From the NCBI GenBank assembly GCA_964634465.1, contig CAZWLY010000004.1, positions 1 through 64,000 of the forward strand: 64,000 nt of DNA, in the 5' to 3' direction. The position numbers and the translations under genes are program-made. The notes below the pieces were generated by a model, which did no database searches, had not been told where the DNA came from, and was given only the letters and a program-made list of their open reading frames with translations. Source of the DNA: CAZWLY01 sp964634465 (lineage in GTDB: Bacteria > Desulfobacterota > Desulfarculia > G963662305). Below, one piece after another: positions 16,239-24,824 of this stretch; position 1 is the first letter of the stretch; every line of letters starts with the position of its first letter.

Positions 16239-17558
16239 ATGTTTTCCACCGTTTCCAAACGGACGTTCATCATATTCGTGGTCGGCCTGGCCGCTCTGTC
16301 CCTGTTCATGGCCCGGGACTCCATCGTCGTCTCGGCCGAGACCGACGTCACCTACCAGAAGCTCAAGCTTTTGGCCGAGGTCCTGGAGACCATCCAGACC
16401 AAGTACGTCGATAAGCCCGACCCGGAGAAGTTGATCTACGGTGCGATCAAAGGCATGGTCGCCTCCCTCGACCCCCACTCGGCCTTTTTGGGCCCGGACG
16501 AGTTCAAAGAGCTCCAGATCGAGACCACCGGCAAGTTTTCCGGCATCGGCATCGAGATCTCGATCCGCGACGGCGTCCTGACCGTGGTTTCACCCATCGA
16601 AGGCACCCCGGCCTACAAGGCCGGGCTCAAGGCCGGCGACAAGATCATCAAGGTCGATGGCAAGCTGACCAAGCAGATGACCCTCATGGACGCGGTCAAG
16701 GCCATCCGCGGCCCCAAGGGGACCGAGGTCGTCCTGACCATCTTGAGAAAGGGCGTCAACAAACTGGTCGACTTCACCATCACCCGGGCCGTGATCCCGA
16801 TCATCTCGGTCAAGTCGCGGCTGCTGGCCCCCGGCTACGGTTACCTGAGGGTGACCACTTTCCAGGGCGGCACCGCCAACGAGGCCCAAAAGGCCCTGGC
16901 CGAACTGGGGCCGCCGGGCAAGCCGCTCAAGGGGCTGATCCTCGACCTGCGCAACAACCCCGGCGGGCTGCTCAACCAGGCCGTCGATCTGGCCGACATC
17001 TGGATCGACAGCGGTCTGATCGTCTACACCGAGGGCCGGGTCAGCTCCCAGAACATGAAGTTCTACGCCAAGCCCAACGGCTCCCAGCACAACTACCCCT
17101 TGGTAGTCCTGGTCAACCAGGGCTCGGCCTCGGCCTCGGAGATCGTCTCCGGGGCGCTCAAGGACCACGGCCGGGCGGTGATCATGGGCACCAAGACCTT
17201 CGGCAAGGGCTCGGTCCAGACCATCATCCCCTTCGGCGACAACTCGGGCTTGAGGCTGACCACGGCCCGCTACTTCACCCCGTCCGGCACCTCCATCCAG
17301 GCCAAGGGCATCGAGCCCGACGTGGTCGTCGAGTTCGTGCCGCCGCCCAAGGAGACCAAGCGCAAGGCGATGCGCGAATCCGACCTGGAGAACCACCTCG
17401 CCGGCGGCGAGGGCGACAGGGCCGGTAAGGGCGAGGAGGCCGACTCGGAGAGTAAGGAGACGGCCGAGATGCTGCGCCGGGACAACCAGCTTAGGGAGGC
17501 GTTGAACCTCTTGAAAGCCTGGGACGTCTTCTCCCGCCGCAAACGCCAAGCCGGCTAG
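16239..17558 (+). CDS. ctpA: Carboxyl-terminal processing protease (S41 family)
   Basis: Periplasmic serine protease that trims C-termini and often controls cell-wall hydrolases. 439 residues: N-terminal membrane anchor (FIIFVVGLAALSLFMA), S41 N-terminal region, PDZ domain (about 100-175; GIGIEISIRDGVLTVVSPIEG) and the S41 catalytic core. The catalytic Ser is S298 in QGSASASEI and the general-base Lys is K323 in TFGKGSVQT, with the usual 25-residue spacing. The C-terminal 70 residues are charged and variable. The start has GAGGGAG upstream. It is 30 bp after the envC-like gene and 3 bp before the deacetylase gene, a conserved proteobacterial trio. Confidence 0.93.
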   Translation: MFSTVSKRTFIIFVVGLAALSLFMARDSIVVSAETDVTYQKLKLLAEVLETIQTKYVDKPDPEKLIYGAIKGMVASLDPHSAFLGPDEFKELQIETTGKFSGIGIEISIRDGVLTVVSPIEGTPAYKAGLKAGDKIIKVDGKLTKQMTLMDAVKAIRGPKGTEVVLTILRKGVNKLVDFTITRAVIPIISVKSRLLAPGYGYLRVTTFQGGTANEAQKALAELGPPGKPLKGLILDLRNNPGGLLNQAVDLADIWIDSGLIVYTEGRVSSQNMKFYAKPNGSQHNYPLVVLVNQGSASASEIVSGALKDHGRAVIMGTKTFGKGSVQTIIPFGDNSGLRLTTARYFTPSGTSIQAKGIEPDVVVEFVPPPKETKRKAMRESDLENHLAGGEGDRAGKGEEADSESKETAEMLRRDNQLREALNLLKAWDVFSRRKRQAG

Positions 17559-17561
17559 GCG

Positions 17562-19022
17562 GTGGCCGAAAAGAAACGCCGCCCGAGGCGGGGCGGGGTG
17601 ATGAGGAGCAGGACCGGTAAAAAAAAGAAGGCCGGTTCGGGCGACAAGAAACCGGCTCGCAAAGCCTCGGCCGGCCGGACCTCGTCGAAGAGAACGGCGC
17701 GAAAGACCTCCGCCTCCAAACGGCCGACCAGAAAGAGTGGCGACCGAAAGAGTTCGACCAAGAAAAAGACCGCATCCCGCAAGCCGACGCCGGCCCGGCG
17801 GAAAAAGACGAACCGGGGCGGGAGGGTGTCGGGCTGGCTGACGCTTTCCCTCGGCCTGGCCGCCCTGATCGCCGTCCTCGGCGCGGCGGCCTGGCTGTTC
17901 ATGCCTTCGGCGCCCGAGAAGGCGCCCCGGCCGGCGGCAAAACGGCCCGCGGCGGCCAAGCCGATCAGGCCGGCCAAGACGCCCAAGAAGCCGTCGCCGG
18001 TCAAGCGCTTCGCCTACGAGGTCGGCCCGACCCGCTTCCAGCGCCGCCTGGCCCTGGTCGATGCGGCCATCATGCGCGGGTTGGCCGAAGCCGGCGTCAA
18101 GGACCGCAACATCGGTTTCTTGAAAGTGAAGAACGTCGTGGCCGACGCCGTCTCCTACGAGCGGGCCGAGATGGGCATCGACTTGAACGGCGTCGCCCCG
18201 GAAAAGGTCGAGGAGGCGGTTCTGGCCGCCTTGGGCGATCTCGACTTCGGCGTGTCTCTCACCGGCGGCGAGGGGCCGGGCGGCCAAGTGCTCAAGGTCT
18301 GGCTGGCCAAAAGGCTGACCCACACCATCCGGCTCAACGGCCGGGCGGCCAGGGCGGCCTCCAAGGGCCGGGCGGCGATCATCATCGACGACATCGGCTA
18401 TCACCCGCGGGGCGACGCCGCCTTCCTCAAGCTCGATTTGCCGCTGACCCTGTCCGTTTTACCCTTCTCCCCCGTCGGCCGGAAAGTGGCCGGCGAGGCG
18501 GCGGCCAAAGGGTTCGAGGTGATGCTCCACCTGCCCATGGAGCCCAAGGGCTATCCCCGCTCCGACCCCGGACCGGGCGCTCTGCTGACCGGCATGGGGA
18601 CCAAGGAGCTGGTCGAGGCCCTGATCGCCGGGCTGAACGAGGTTCCCCAGGCCAAGGGCGTCAACAACCACATGGGCTCGGCCTTGACCGAGGACGGGAA
18701 GGCCATGGCCGTGGTGATGGCCGAGCTCAAGCGACGGGGGCTGTTCTTCATCGATTCCCGGACCTCGGCCCGAAGCCGGGCCCAGGCCGAGGCCCGGCGT
18801 CTGGGCGTTCCCACCGCCCGTCGGGCGGTGTTCCTCGACAACGTGCCCCAGGTGGAGGCGATCAAGGCCCAGCTTCGCCGGCTGATCGCCCGGGCCGAGG
18901 CCGAAGGCCAGGCCATCGCCATCGCCCACCCCCACCCGGCCACCTTGACGGCGCTCAGCCAGATGTCCGGCGAACTCAAGCGGCGCCTCGATCTGGTTCC
19001 CGCCTCCCGCCTGACCAATTAA
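17562..19022 (+). CDS. Divergent polysaccharide deacetylase family protein
   Basis: 486 residues from a GTG at 17562; an ATG at 17601 is an alternative. Residues 1-90 are extremely Lys/Arg/Ser-rich and low in complexity. A single TM segment follows (WLTLSLGLAALIAVLGAAAWLF, about 90-111), then a Pro/Ala/Lys linker. The C-terminal half (about 260-486) matches the divergent deacetylase family: IIIDDIGYHPRGDAAFLKLDLP, VMLHLPMEPKGYP, GVNNHMGSALTEDG, FFIDSRTSARSRA and AIAHPHPATLTAL. It probably acts on glycans in the periplasm. The catalytic chemistry of this family is not well established. The long basic head should face the cytoplasm and is unusual. Confidence 0.87.
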   Translation: MAEKKRRPRRGGVMRSRTGKKKKAGSGDKKPARKASAGRTSSKRTARKTSASKRPTRKSGDRKSSTKKKTASRKPTPARRKKTNRGGRVSGWLTLSLGLAALIAVLGAAAWLFMPSAPEKAPRPAAKRPAAAKPIRPAKTPKKPSPVKRFAYEVGPTRFQRRLALVDAAIMRGLAEAGVKDRNIGFLKVKNVVADAVSYERAEMGIDLNGVAPEKVEEAVLAALGDLDFGVSLTGGEGPGGQVLKVWLAKRLTHTIRLNGRAARAASKGRAAIIIDDIGYHPRGDAAFLKLDLPLTLSVLPFSPVGRKVAGEAAAKGFEVMLHLPMEPKGYPRSDPGPGALLTGMGTKELVEALIAGLNEVPQAKGVNNHMGSALTEDGKAMAVVMAELKRRGLFFIDSRTSARSRAQAEARRLGVPTARRAVFLDNVPQVEAIKAQLRRLIARAEAEGQAIAIAHPHPATLTALSQMSGELKRRLDLVPASRLTN

Positions 19023-19261
19023 GCTTTCTCGAAATGACGGGGAAGCCGGGTGCGGCCCGGTCGCCGAACGGCGGGTGAGTGGGAGTCGTCAGGGAGGCGT
19101 GAAAAGGAAGGTCGAGGCCTAAGGGCGCCAAGACGCCCATCCCCGGGTGATCCTCGCTTTCGTAATCCAGCGGGGGCGAACCTTCGACGACCGAGGCGTT
19201 CGAGCGTCGCCGAAACGAGCCGACCTTTCAAGACGACCCAACCCGGCCGGCCCTCAGACGT

Positions 19262-20521
19262 CTAACCGAACCGGGCCAGCGCTCCGCTCACCACCTCTCT
19301 GGCCTGGCCCAGCGGCATGGTTTCCGGGCCGCCCCGGCTGGGGGTCAGGGCCAAGGCGGCCTCCAGGTCGGCCAGGCTGATGAGGTTGTGGCCGGGCATG
19401 TCCCGGCCCAAAAGGGAGAGCAGCAGGTGGGCCCTAGTCAGGCTGGCCAGGGCCCGTTCCAGCTTTTCCGCCTCGGTCCCGTCCAGCACGTCGGCCGCCG
19501 CGGCCGCCTTGAGCCGGGTCCGGTTGTCGCCGGAGGGCAGCAGACCGGCCGAGAGCAACAGGGCGTCCAGCGCCAACCCCAGATCGCTCAGGCAGCCGGG
19601 GGCGTCGAGCGGGTCGAACTCCTCGGCTTCGACGCCTCTCAGGGCGGCCACGGTCTCGGCCAGCCGGTCGGTGGTCCAGGGTTCGGCGAGGACGAGCTCC
19701 TTGACCAAACGGCGAAAGCGCCGGTTGAGTCTCCGCTGGCCGGCCATGGGCGTCAGCCGGGTCAGGCCGAAGAGACCGGCGTCCGAGGCCTGGTGGGCGA
19801 AGAAGTCGATGAATCGGTCCAAGGCCGAAATCTGGGGGCCGACCTGGGGGGCGATGGGATCGCCGCCCGGCTCCAGCCCCTCGGGCGGGGCCAGCGAGAT
19901 TCCCGGTCCCTTGGGATTGTCCAGGGTCAGGTAGGCGATGATCCGCTGGGCCAGCTTCAAAACGTAGTCTTTGGGGATGATGAACTGCTTGGGTTCGTGC
20001 AATGTCCGCTCGAAATCGGCCTCGTCCAGAGGGCGGGCCGCGCTCTGGCCCCGGGCGAAGAGAAAGAGCAGGCTGTGGGGCGTCTCGAAGCCGGCCTCGC
20101 CGCGGGAGGGAACGGGGGAGCCGAGGATCAGGATCGGGCCCGGTCCGTCCTCGCCGGGGAGCGAGAGCGGGTGGTGGTAGCGTTGCCGAAGCGTCATGTC
20201 GGCCAGGGTCAAGCCAGCCTCGATCAGATCGGCGGCCGATCGTTCCAGTCGGGCGGCCACGGCGGCCGGGCCGAGACGGCCCGTAATCAGGGCCAGAGCC
20301 AGGCTCAACAGCCCCTCGGCCCGCCAGGCCCGAAGCCGGCCGACGGCCAGCTCTTCGTCCTCGTCGGGTCGAAGCGACGGCGGCGGCGTCAGCCGGCCCG
20401 GCTTGATCCCGGTCAGCCGCAGGCCCAGTAGCTGGGGCCGGTCGGCGAGCAACCGGGCGGCCAGCGAGTTTTGGGCCAGCAGCCACTCGGCCAGCCGGCT
20501 TAGAAGCTCGGCCGATTCCAT
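19262..20521 (-). CDS. Degenerate GlnE-like protein (pseudo-adenylyltransferase)
   Basis: 419 residues that I align by eye to one GlnE catalytic half, with active-site residues missing. Where GlnE has LGKLGGRELAYHSDLDVLFL, this protein has LGSPVPSRGEAGFETPHSLLFLF (residues 133-155), so the SDxD metal carboxylates are gone. ALDRFIDFFAHQASDAGLFG then follows the GlnE SLEAFAAYHQSSDVWERLAL region, and EEFDPLDAPGCLSDLGLALDAL follows GWDLKFGPGGLIDVEFAAEAL. The ATG overlaps the glnE stop (TGATG), with GGAGGG six bases upstream, so the two are translationally coupled. Expected to be a non-catalytic partner or regulator of GlnE. Exact function is unknown and homology needs a profile search. Confidence 0.75.
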   Translation of the reverse strand: MESAELLSRLAEWLLAQNSLAARLLADRPQLLGLRLTGIKPGRLTPPPSLRPDEDEELAVGRLRAWRAEGLLSLALALITGRLGPAAVAARLERSAADLIEAGLTLADMTLRQRYHHPLSLPGEDGPGPILILGSPVPSRGEAGFETPHSLLFLFARGQSAARPLDEADFERTLHEPKQFIIPKDYVLKLAQRIIAYLTLDNPKGPGISLAPPEGLEPGGDPIAPQVGPQISALDRFIDFFAHQASDAGLFGLTRLTPMAGQRRLNRRFRRLVKELVLAEPWTTDRLAETVAALRGVEAEEFDPLDAPGCLSDLGLALDALLLSAGLLPSGDNRTRLKAAAAADVLDGTEAEKLERALASLTRAHLLLSLLGRDMPGHNLISLADLEAALALTPSRGGPETMPLGQAREVVSGALARFG

Positions 20522-23304
20522 CACAGTCCCTCCATCACCTTGGCGTAGGCTTCGGCCACTCGCCGGCGGATGTCGGCCAGTTCACCCAGATCGGCCCCGG
20601 CCCTTACCATCTCCTGATCGGTGTAACCGACCCGATCGCCGGAGCGGTCGTAGATCAGCCGCAGCCGGTGGTCCAACCGGCGCAGGCGGCGGTAGCCGTT
20701 GTAGAGCGCCCCAAAGGTCTCGTCGTCGATCAGGCCGGCCAGGTGTTGGGCTTTGAGGCCCTTTAGGGTGTGGGGCGTCCTGAGCGCCCGATCGTTCCGG
20801 CCGGCCGCCAACTGGAGCGCCTCGGCGGCGAACTCGACGTCGATGAGTCCGCCCGGCCCGAACTTGAGGTCCCAGCCCTCCGCCGCGCCCCGCTCCTTGC
20901 CCATTCGTCGGCGAAGCGCCATCAGCTCGGCCGCCCAGCCGTCGGGCAGGGGCCGGTCGAAGACCGCCTCGGCCACGGCCGCCATCGCTTCCCGGCCCAG
21001 GTCTTCGTCGCCGGCCACGAAGCGGGCCTTGGTCAAGGCCAGCCGCTCCCAGACATCGGAGCTTTGGTGGTAGGCGGCGAAGGCCTCCAGACTGACCACC
21101 AGCGGCCCCTGGCGGCCCGAGGGACGCAGCCTGGCGTCCAGTTCGTAGCCCGGTCCCTCGGCCATGGGCATGGACAGCAGGCTGATGATCCGCTGGGCCA
21201 GCCTGGCGGCGTACTCGCTGGCCTCAGGGCCGTCCAGGCCGCCGGGCCGAGGCTGGTGCAAAAAGAGAACGTCCAGGTCGGAATGGTAAGCCAGCTCCCG
21301 GCCGCCCAACTTGCCCAGGGCCAGGACGGCGAATCGGGGCGGGCGTTTACTCGTATCCGGGTAGCGCCGGTTCAATATTTCGCTCGCCAAAGCCAGGGTC
21401 CGGCTGAGCACCACCTCGGCCAGATCGGAGAGCTGGTCGGATATCCGTTCCAAAATCAGGTCGCCGGTCAGATCGGCGACGGCGATTCTCAGCGTCTCCT
21501 CGGCCTTGAAGCGGCGGATGAGATCGACCTTGGTCTCGTCGTCGTCGGTGGCGGCCAACAGTTCGTCCAGCTCGCTTTCCAGCTCGGCCAGCCCCTTGGG
21601 TCCGGCCGCGGTCTGGCCGATGAGACCGTCCAGGAGGCCGGGGTGGCCGACGAGCACCCGGGCCAGATAGGCCGAGGTGGACAAGAGCCGGACCAGGAGG
21701 TCCAACACCGGCGGGTTTTCCAGAAGGAGCAGGTAGAGCCCGGTCTTGGGGCCGATTCTGGCCAGCAGGTCCTCCAGACGGGTCAGGGCGGCGTCCGGGT
21801 CGCTCGAGCGAAGGACTCGGTCCAGCGTGGCCGGCACGACCTCGGCCAGCAGCTTTTTCTGGCGGCTCATGGAGTGGGGCAGGAAGGCGTCGTCGGTCAG
21901 CTTCCTGATCGAATTCAGGGCCCGTTTGGGCTCGACGAAACCGGCCATGGCCAACAGATCGAGACAGTGTTCCTCGTCGCCGTCCTCCAACGCCGTCAGG
22001 ACCTGGGCCAGGGGCCGGGAATCCTGTCGGGCCGGCGGGCCGGTCAACAGTGAATCGAAGTGGGCGGCCACCCGCTCGGTGTGGCGGGCCAGATCGTCGG
22101 AAAAATCCCGCCCGGCGGTCGGCCCTCCGTAACCCATGGCCCGGCCGAGGCGGTCCAGACCCTCCCGGGCCGTGGGCAGAACCTGGGTCTGCCGGAGACC
22201 GAAGAGTTGGAGTCGGTGCTCGGCCCGCCGCAAAAAGACGTAGGCCTTGGTCAGCTCGCCCCGGTCCTTGTCGGTGATGATGTCGGCCTCGGCCAAGGCG
22301 GCCAGAGCGTCGAGGGTGGCCGCTCGGCGCAGCGACGGCTTGCGGCCGGCGAAGATGAGTTGGAGCGTCTGGACGAAGAACTCCAGTTGGCGGATGCCGC
22401 CCTTGTCCAGCTTGAGGTCGAAGCCCTTCTGGGTCACCGATCGGGGTCGGCGGGCGATCCGGGCCTTGAGTTCCTTGAGTTCGTCCAGGGCGGTGTAGTC
22501 GAGGTAGCGGCGAAAGACGAAGGGCCGAGTCTCTTCGAGAATCTCCCGGCCCAACTCGAGGTTGCCGGCCAGGGGGCGCATCTTGATCAGGGCCAACCGC
22601 TCCCACTCGGCCGCCCGGTAGAGGTAGTGGTAACGGGCCGCGTCCAGGGTGGCGGCCATCGGTCCGTCCTTGCCGGCCGGCCTCAGGTCGAGATCGACCC
22701 TGAAGACGATGCCGTCGGCCGTGGGTTGGCTCAAAGCCCGCCCGATGAATGCCCCCAGGCCGGCGGCCATCTCGGCGGCGCTCAAGCTCTTCTCGTGGGG
22801 CCACAGCGCCGGCTCGTAGAGGTAGATCAGGTCCACGTCCGAGGAGTAATTGAGCTCGCCGGCGCCCAGTTTGCCCATGCCCAGGACGCAGAAGGGGAGG
22901 GGGCGGTCGTCCGGCCAGGGCGGCAGGCCCTTCTTGTCCAGCAGGAAAGCCAAGCCGCACTCGACCGCCGACTTGAGGGCCGACTCGGCCAGGAGACTCA
23001 GGCCGGCGACGATTTCGTTGAGATCGGCCAGGTTCCACAGGTCTCGCAAGGCCAGCTTGACAAAGGCGGCCTCCTTGGCCCGGCGCAGCGCCGCCTGGAG
23101 CGTCGCCTCGTCCGGACAGGCCCCGTCGGGCAGGTCGATCAGCTCGGCTACGGCCCGCCGATCGAGCGGCGATTCGAGGCCGCCTCGCTCGAAAAACCAT
23201 CTCCTTATATCTTCCCGGTTGGCCAGAGCCGAAGCCAGGGGCGGCGAAAAGTCCTGGAGGTCGGCCAAGGCGTGTTCCAGGCTGATGGCGGCGTTATGGG
23301 TCAT
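20521..23304 (-). CDS. glnE: Glutamine synthetase adenylyltransferase / deadenylylase
   Basis: Bifunctional enzyme that adds AMP to and removes AMP from glutamine synthetase under PII control. 927 residues, close to the usual 940. The N-terminal removase half has CVLGMGKLGAGELNYSSDVDLIYLY and RVDLDLRPAGKDG; the C-terminal transferase half has LALGKLGGRELAYHSDLDVLFL and ELDARLRPSGRQGPL. Both SDxD centres look intact. Target Tyr-398 is present in the glnA product just upstream. The gene follows glnA after 89 bp and is coupled to the GlnE-like gene. Confidence 0.93.
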   Translation of the reverse strand: MTHNAAISLEHALADLQDFSPPLASALANREDIRRWFFERGGLESPLDRRAVAELIDLPDGACPDEATLQAALRRAKEAAFVKLALRDLWNLADLNEIVAGLSLLAESALKSAVECGLAFLLDKKGLPPWPDDRPLPFCVLGMGKLGAGELNYSSDVDLIYLYEPALWPHEKSLSAAEMAAGLGAFIGRALSQPTADGIVFRVDLDLRPAGKDGPMAATLDAARYHYLYRAAEWERLALIKMRPLAGNLELGREILEETRPFVFRRYLDYTALDELKELKARIARRPRSVTQKGFDLKLDKGGIRQLEFFVQTLQLIFAGRKPSLRRAATLDALAALAEADIITDKDRGELTKAYVFLRRAEHRLQLFGLRQTQVLPTAREGLDRLGRAMGYGGPTAGRDFSDDLARHTERVAAHFDSLLTGPPARQDSRPLAQVLTALEDGDEEHCLDLLAMAGFVEPKRALNSIRKLTDDAFLPHSMSRQKKLLAEVVPATLDRVLRSSDPDAALTRLEDLLARIGPKTGLYLLLLENPPVLDLLVRLLSTSAYLARVLVGHPGLLDGLIGQTAAGPKGLAELESELDELLAATDDDETKVDLIRRFKAEETLRIAVADLTGDLILERISDQLSDLAEVVLSRTLALASEILNRRYPDTSKRPPRFAVLALGKLGGRELAYHSDLDVLFLHQPRPGGLDGPEASEYAARLAQRIISLLSMPMAEGPGYELDARLRPSGRQGPLVVSLEAFAAYHQSSDVWERLALTKARFVAGDEDLGREAMAAVAEAVFDRPLPDGWAAELMALRRRMGKERGAAEGWDLKFGPGGLIDVEFAAEALQLAAGRNDRALRTPHTLKGLKAQHLAGLIDDETFGALYNGYRRLRRLDHRLRLIYDRSGDRVGYTDQEMVRAGADLGELADIRRRVAEAYAKVMEGL

Positions 23305-23393
23305 GGCCGAAGTATATCACCACTGGCCAAGGGTGTGGCAGGCGCGAAGCAACCCGCCCCGCACCCGCCGCGGTCCGTCTCGGTCGGCCCGGG

Positions 23394-24806
23394 CTATATG
23401 TCGTAGTACAGGGCGAACTCGTAGGGATGGGGCCTGAGCCGCATCGCGTCCACCTCGGCCTCGATCTTGTACTCGATCCACTTGTCGACCACATCGCGGG
23501 TGAAGACGTCGCCCTTGAACAGGAACTCGTGATCTTCCTCCAACGCCTTCAGCGCCGCCTCCAGGGAGCCGGGCGTGGAGGGCACGTCCTGGAGTTCCTC
23601 GGGGGTGAGGGCGTAGATGTCCTTGTCCAGTGGTTCACCCGGATCGATCCGGTTTTCGATGCCGTCCAACCCGGCCATCAACAGCGCGGCGAAGGCCATG
23701 TAGCCGTTGCAGGACGGATCGGGGAAGCGGACCTCGACCCGCTTGGCCTTGGGCGAGGCCGAATACATCGGAATCCGGATCGCCGCCGAACGGTTGCGTG
23801 ACGAGTAGGCCAGGTTGACCGGAGCCTCGAAGCCGGGCACCAACCTCTTGTAGGAGTTGGTGGTCGGGTTGGTGAAGGCGCACAGAGCCTGGGCGTGCCG
23901 CAGGATGCCGCCGATGAAGTACAGCGCCGTCTCGGAAAGGCCGCCGTAGCGATCCCCGGCGAAGAGCGGCTCGTCGCCCTTCCACAGCGAGATGTGGACG
24001 TGCATGCCCGAGCCGTTGTCGCCGAAGATGGGCTTGGGCATGAAGGTCACCGTCCGGCCGTGGTTCTTGGCCACGTTCTTGATGATGTACTTAAACAGCA
24101 TCAGGTTGTCGGCCTGGGCGACCAACGGGGCGTACTTCATGTCGATCTCGGCCTGGCCGGCGGTGGCCACCTCGTGGTGTTGGGCCTCGACCACGATGCC
24201 GCAGGACTGCATCACCAGAGCCATCTCGGTTCTCAAGTCCTGCATCGAGTCGCTCGGGCTGACCGGGAAGTAGCCTTCCTTGTGGCGGGGTTTGTAGCCC
24301 AGGTTGGGGTTCTCCTCCCGGCCCGAGTTCCAGATGCCCTCGATGGAATCCAGGTAGAAGAACGAATGCTGGGCCGCGGTGTCGTAGCGGATGTCGTCGA
24401 AGACGAAGAACTCGGCCTCGGGCCCGAAGTAGGCCACGTCGGCCACGCCCGAGCTCTTCAAGTAGGTCTCCGCCTTCTGGGCGATGTTGCGCGGGTCGCG
24501 GCTGTAGCGCTCCTTGGTCATCGGGTCGGAGATGTTGCAGATCAGGCTCAGGGTCGGGTACTCGGTGAACGGGTCCATCAACGCCGTCTCCGGGTCGGGG
24601 ATGACCAGCATGTCCGAGGCGTTGATCGGCTGCCAGCCTCTGATCGACGAACCGTCGAAGCCGAAGCCGTCCTCGAAGGCGTCCTCGGTCAGCTCGGCGA
24701 TGGGCACCGAGAAGTGCTGCCACATGCCGGGAAAATCCATGAACTTCAGATCGACCATCACGGCGCCGTTTTCCTTGGCAAACTCCAAAACTTCGCTGGG
24801 GGTCAT
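23394..24806 (-). CDS. glnA: Glutamine synthetase, type I
   Basis: Makes glutamine from glutamate, ammonia and ATP; cytoplasmic dodecamer. 470 residues with the GSI beta-grasp (FPGMWQHFSVPIAEL, FDGSSIRGWQ), metal and ATP motifs (GPEAEFFVFD; NGSGMHVHISLWK; FTNPTTNSYKRLVPGFEAPV; SRNRSAAIRIP), and the adenylylation site KDIYALTPEE with Tyr-398. An AAAGGAG site precedes the ATG, 18 bp after glnD. Regulation is likely both transcriptional, by the sigma-54 promoter at glnB, and covalent, by GlnE. Confidence 0.97.
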   Translation of the reverse strand: MTPSEVLEFAKENGAVMVDLKFMDFPGMWQHFSVPIAELTEDAFEDGFGFDGSSIRGWQPINASDMLVIPDPETALMDPFTEYPTLSLICNISDPMTKERYSRDPRNIAQKAETYLKSSGVADVAYFGPEAEFFVFDDIRYDTAAQHSFFYLDSIEGIWNSGREENPNLGYKPRHKEGYFPVSPSDSMQDLRTEMALVMQSCGIVVEAQHHEVATAGQAEIDMKYAPLVAQADNLMLFKYIIKNVAKNHGRTVTFMPKPIFGDNGSGMHVHISLWKGDEPLFAGDRYGGLSETALYFIGGILRHAQALCAFTNPTTNSYKRLVPGFEAPVNLAYSSRNRSAAIRIPMYSASPKAKRVEVRFPDPSCNGYMAFAALLMAGLDGIENRIDPGEPLDKDIYALTPEELQDVPSTPGSLEAALKALEEDHEFLFKGDVFTRDVVDKWIEYKIEAEVDAMRLRPHPYEFALYYDI

Positions 24807-24824
24807 GGTGGGCTCCTTTCTAAA

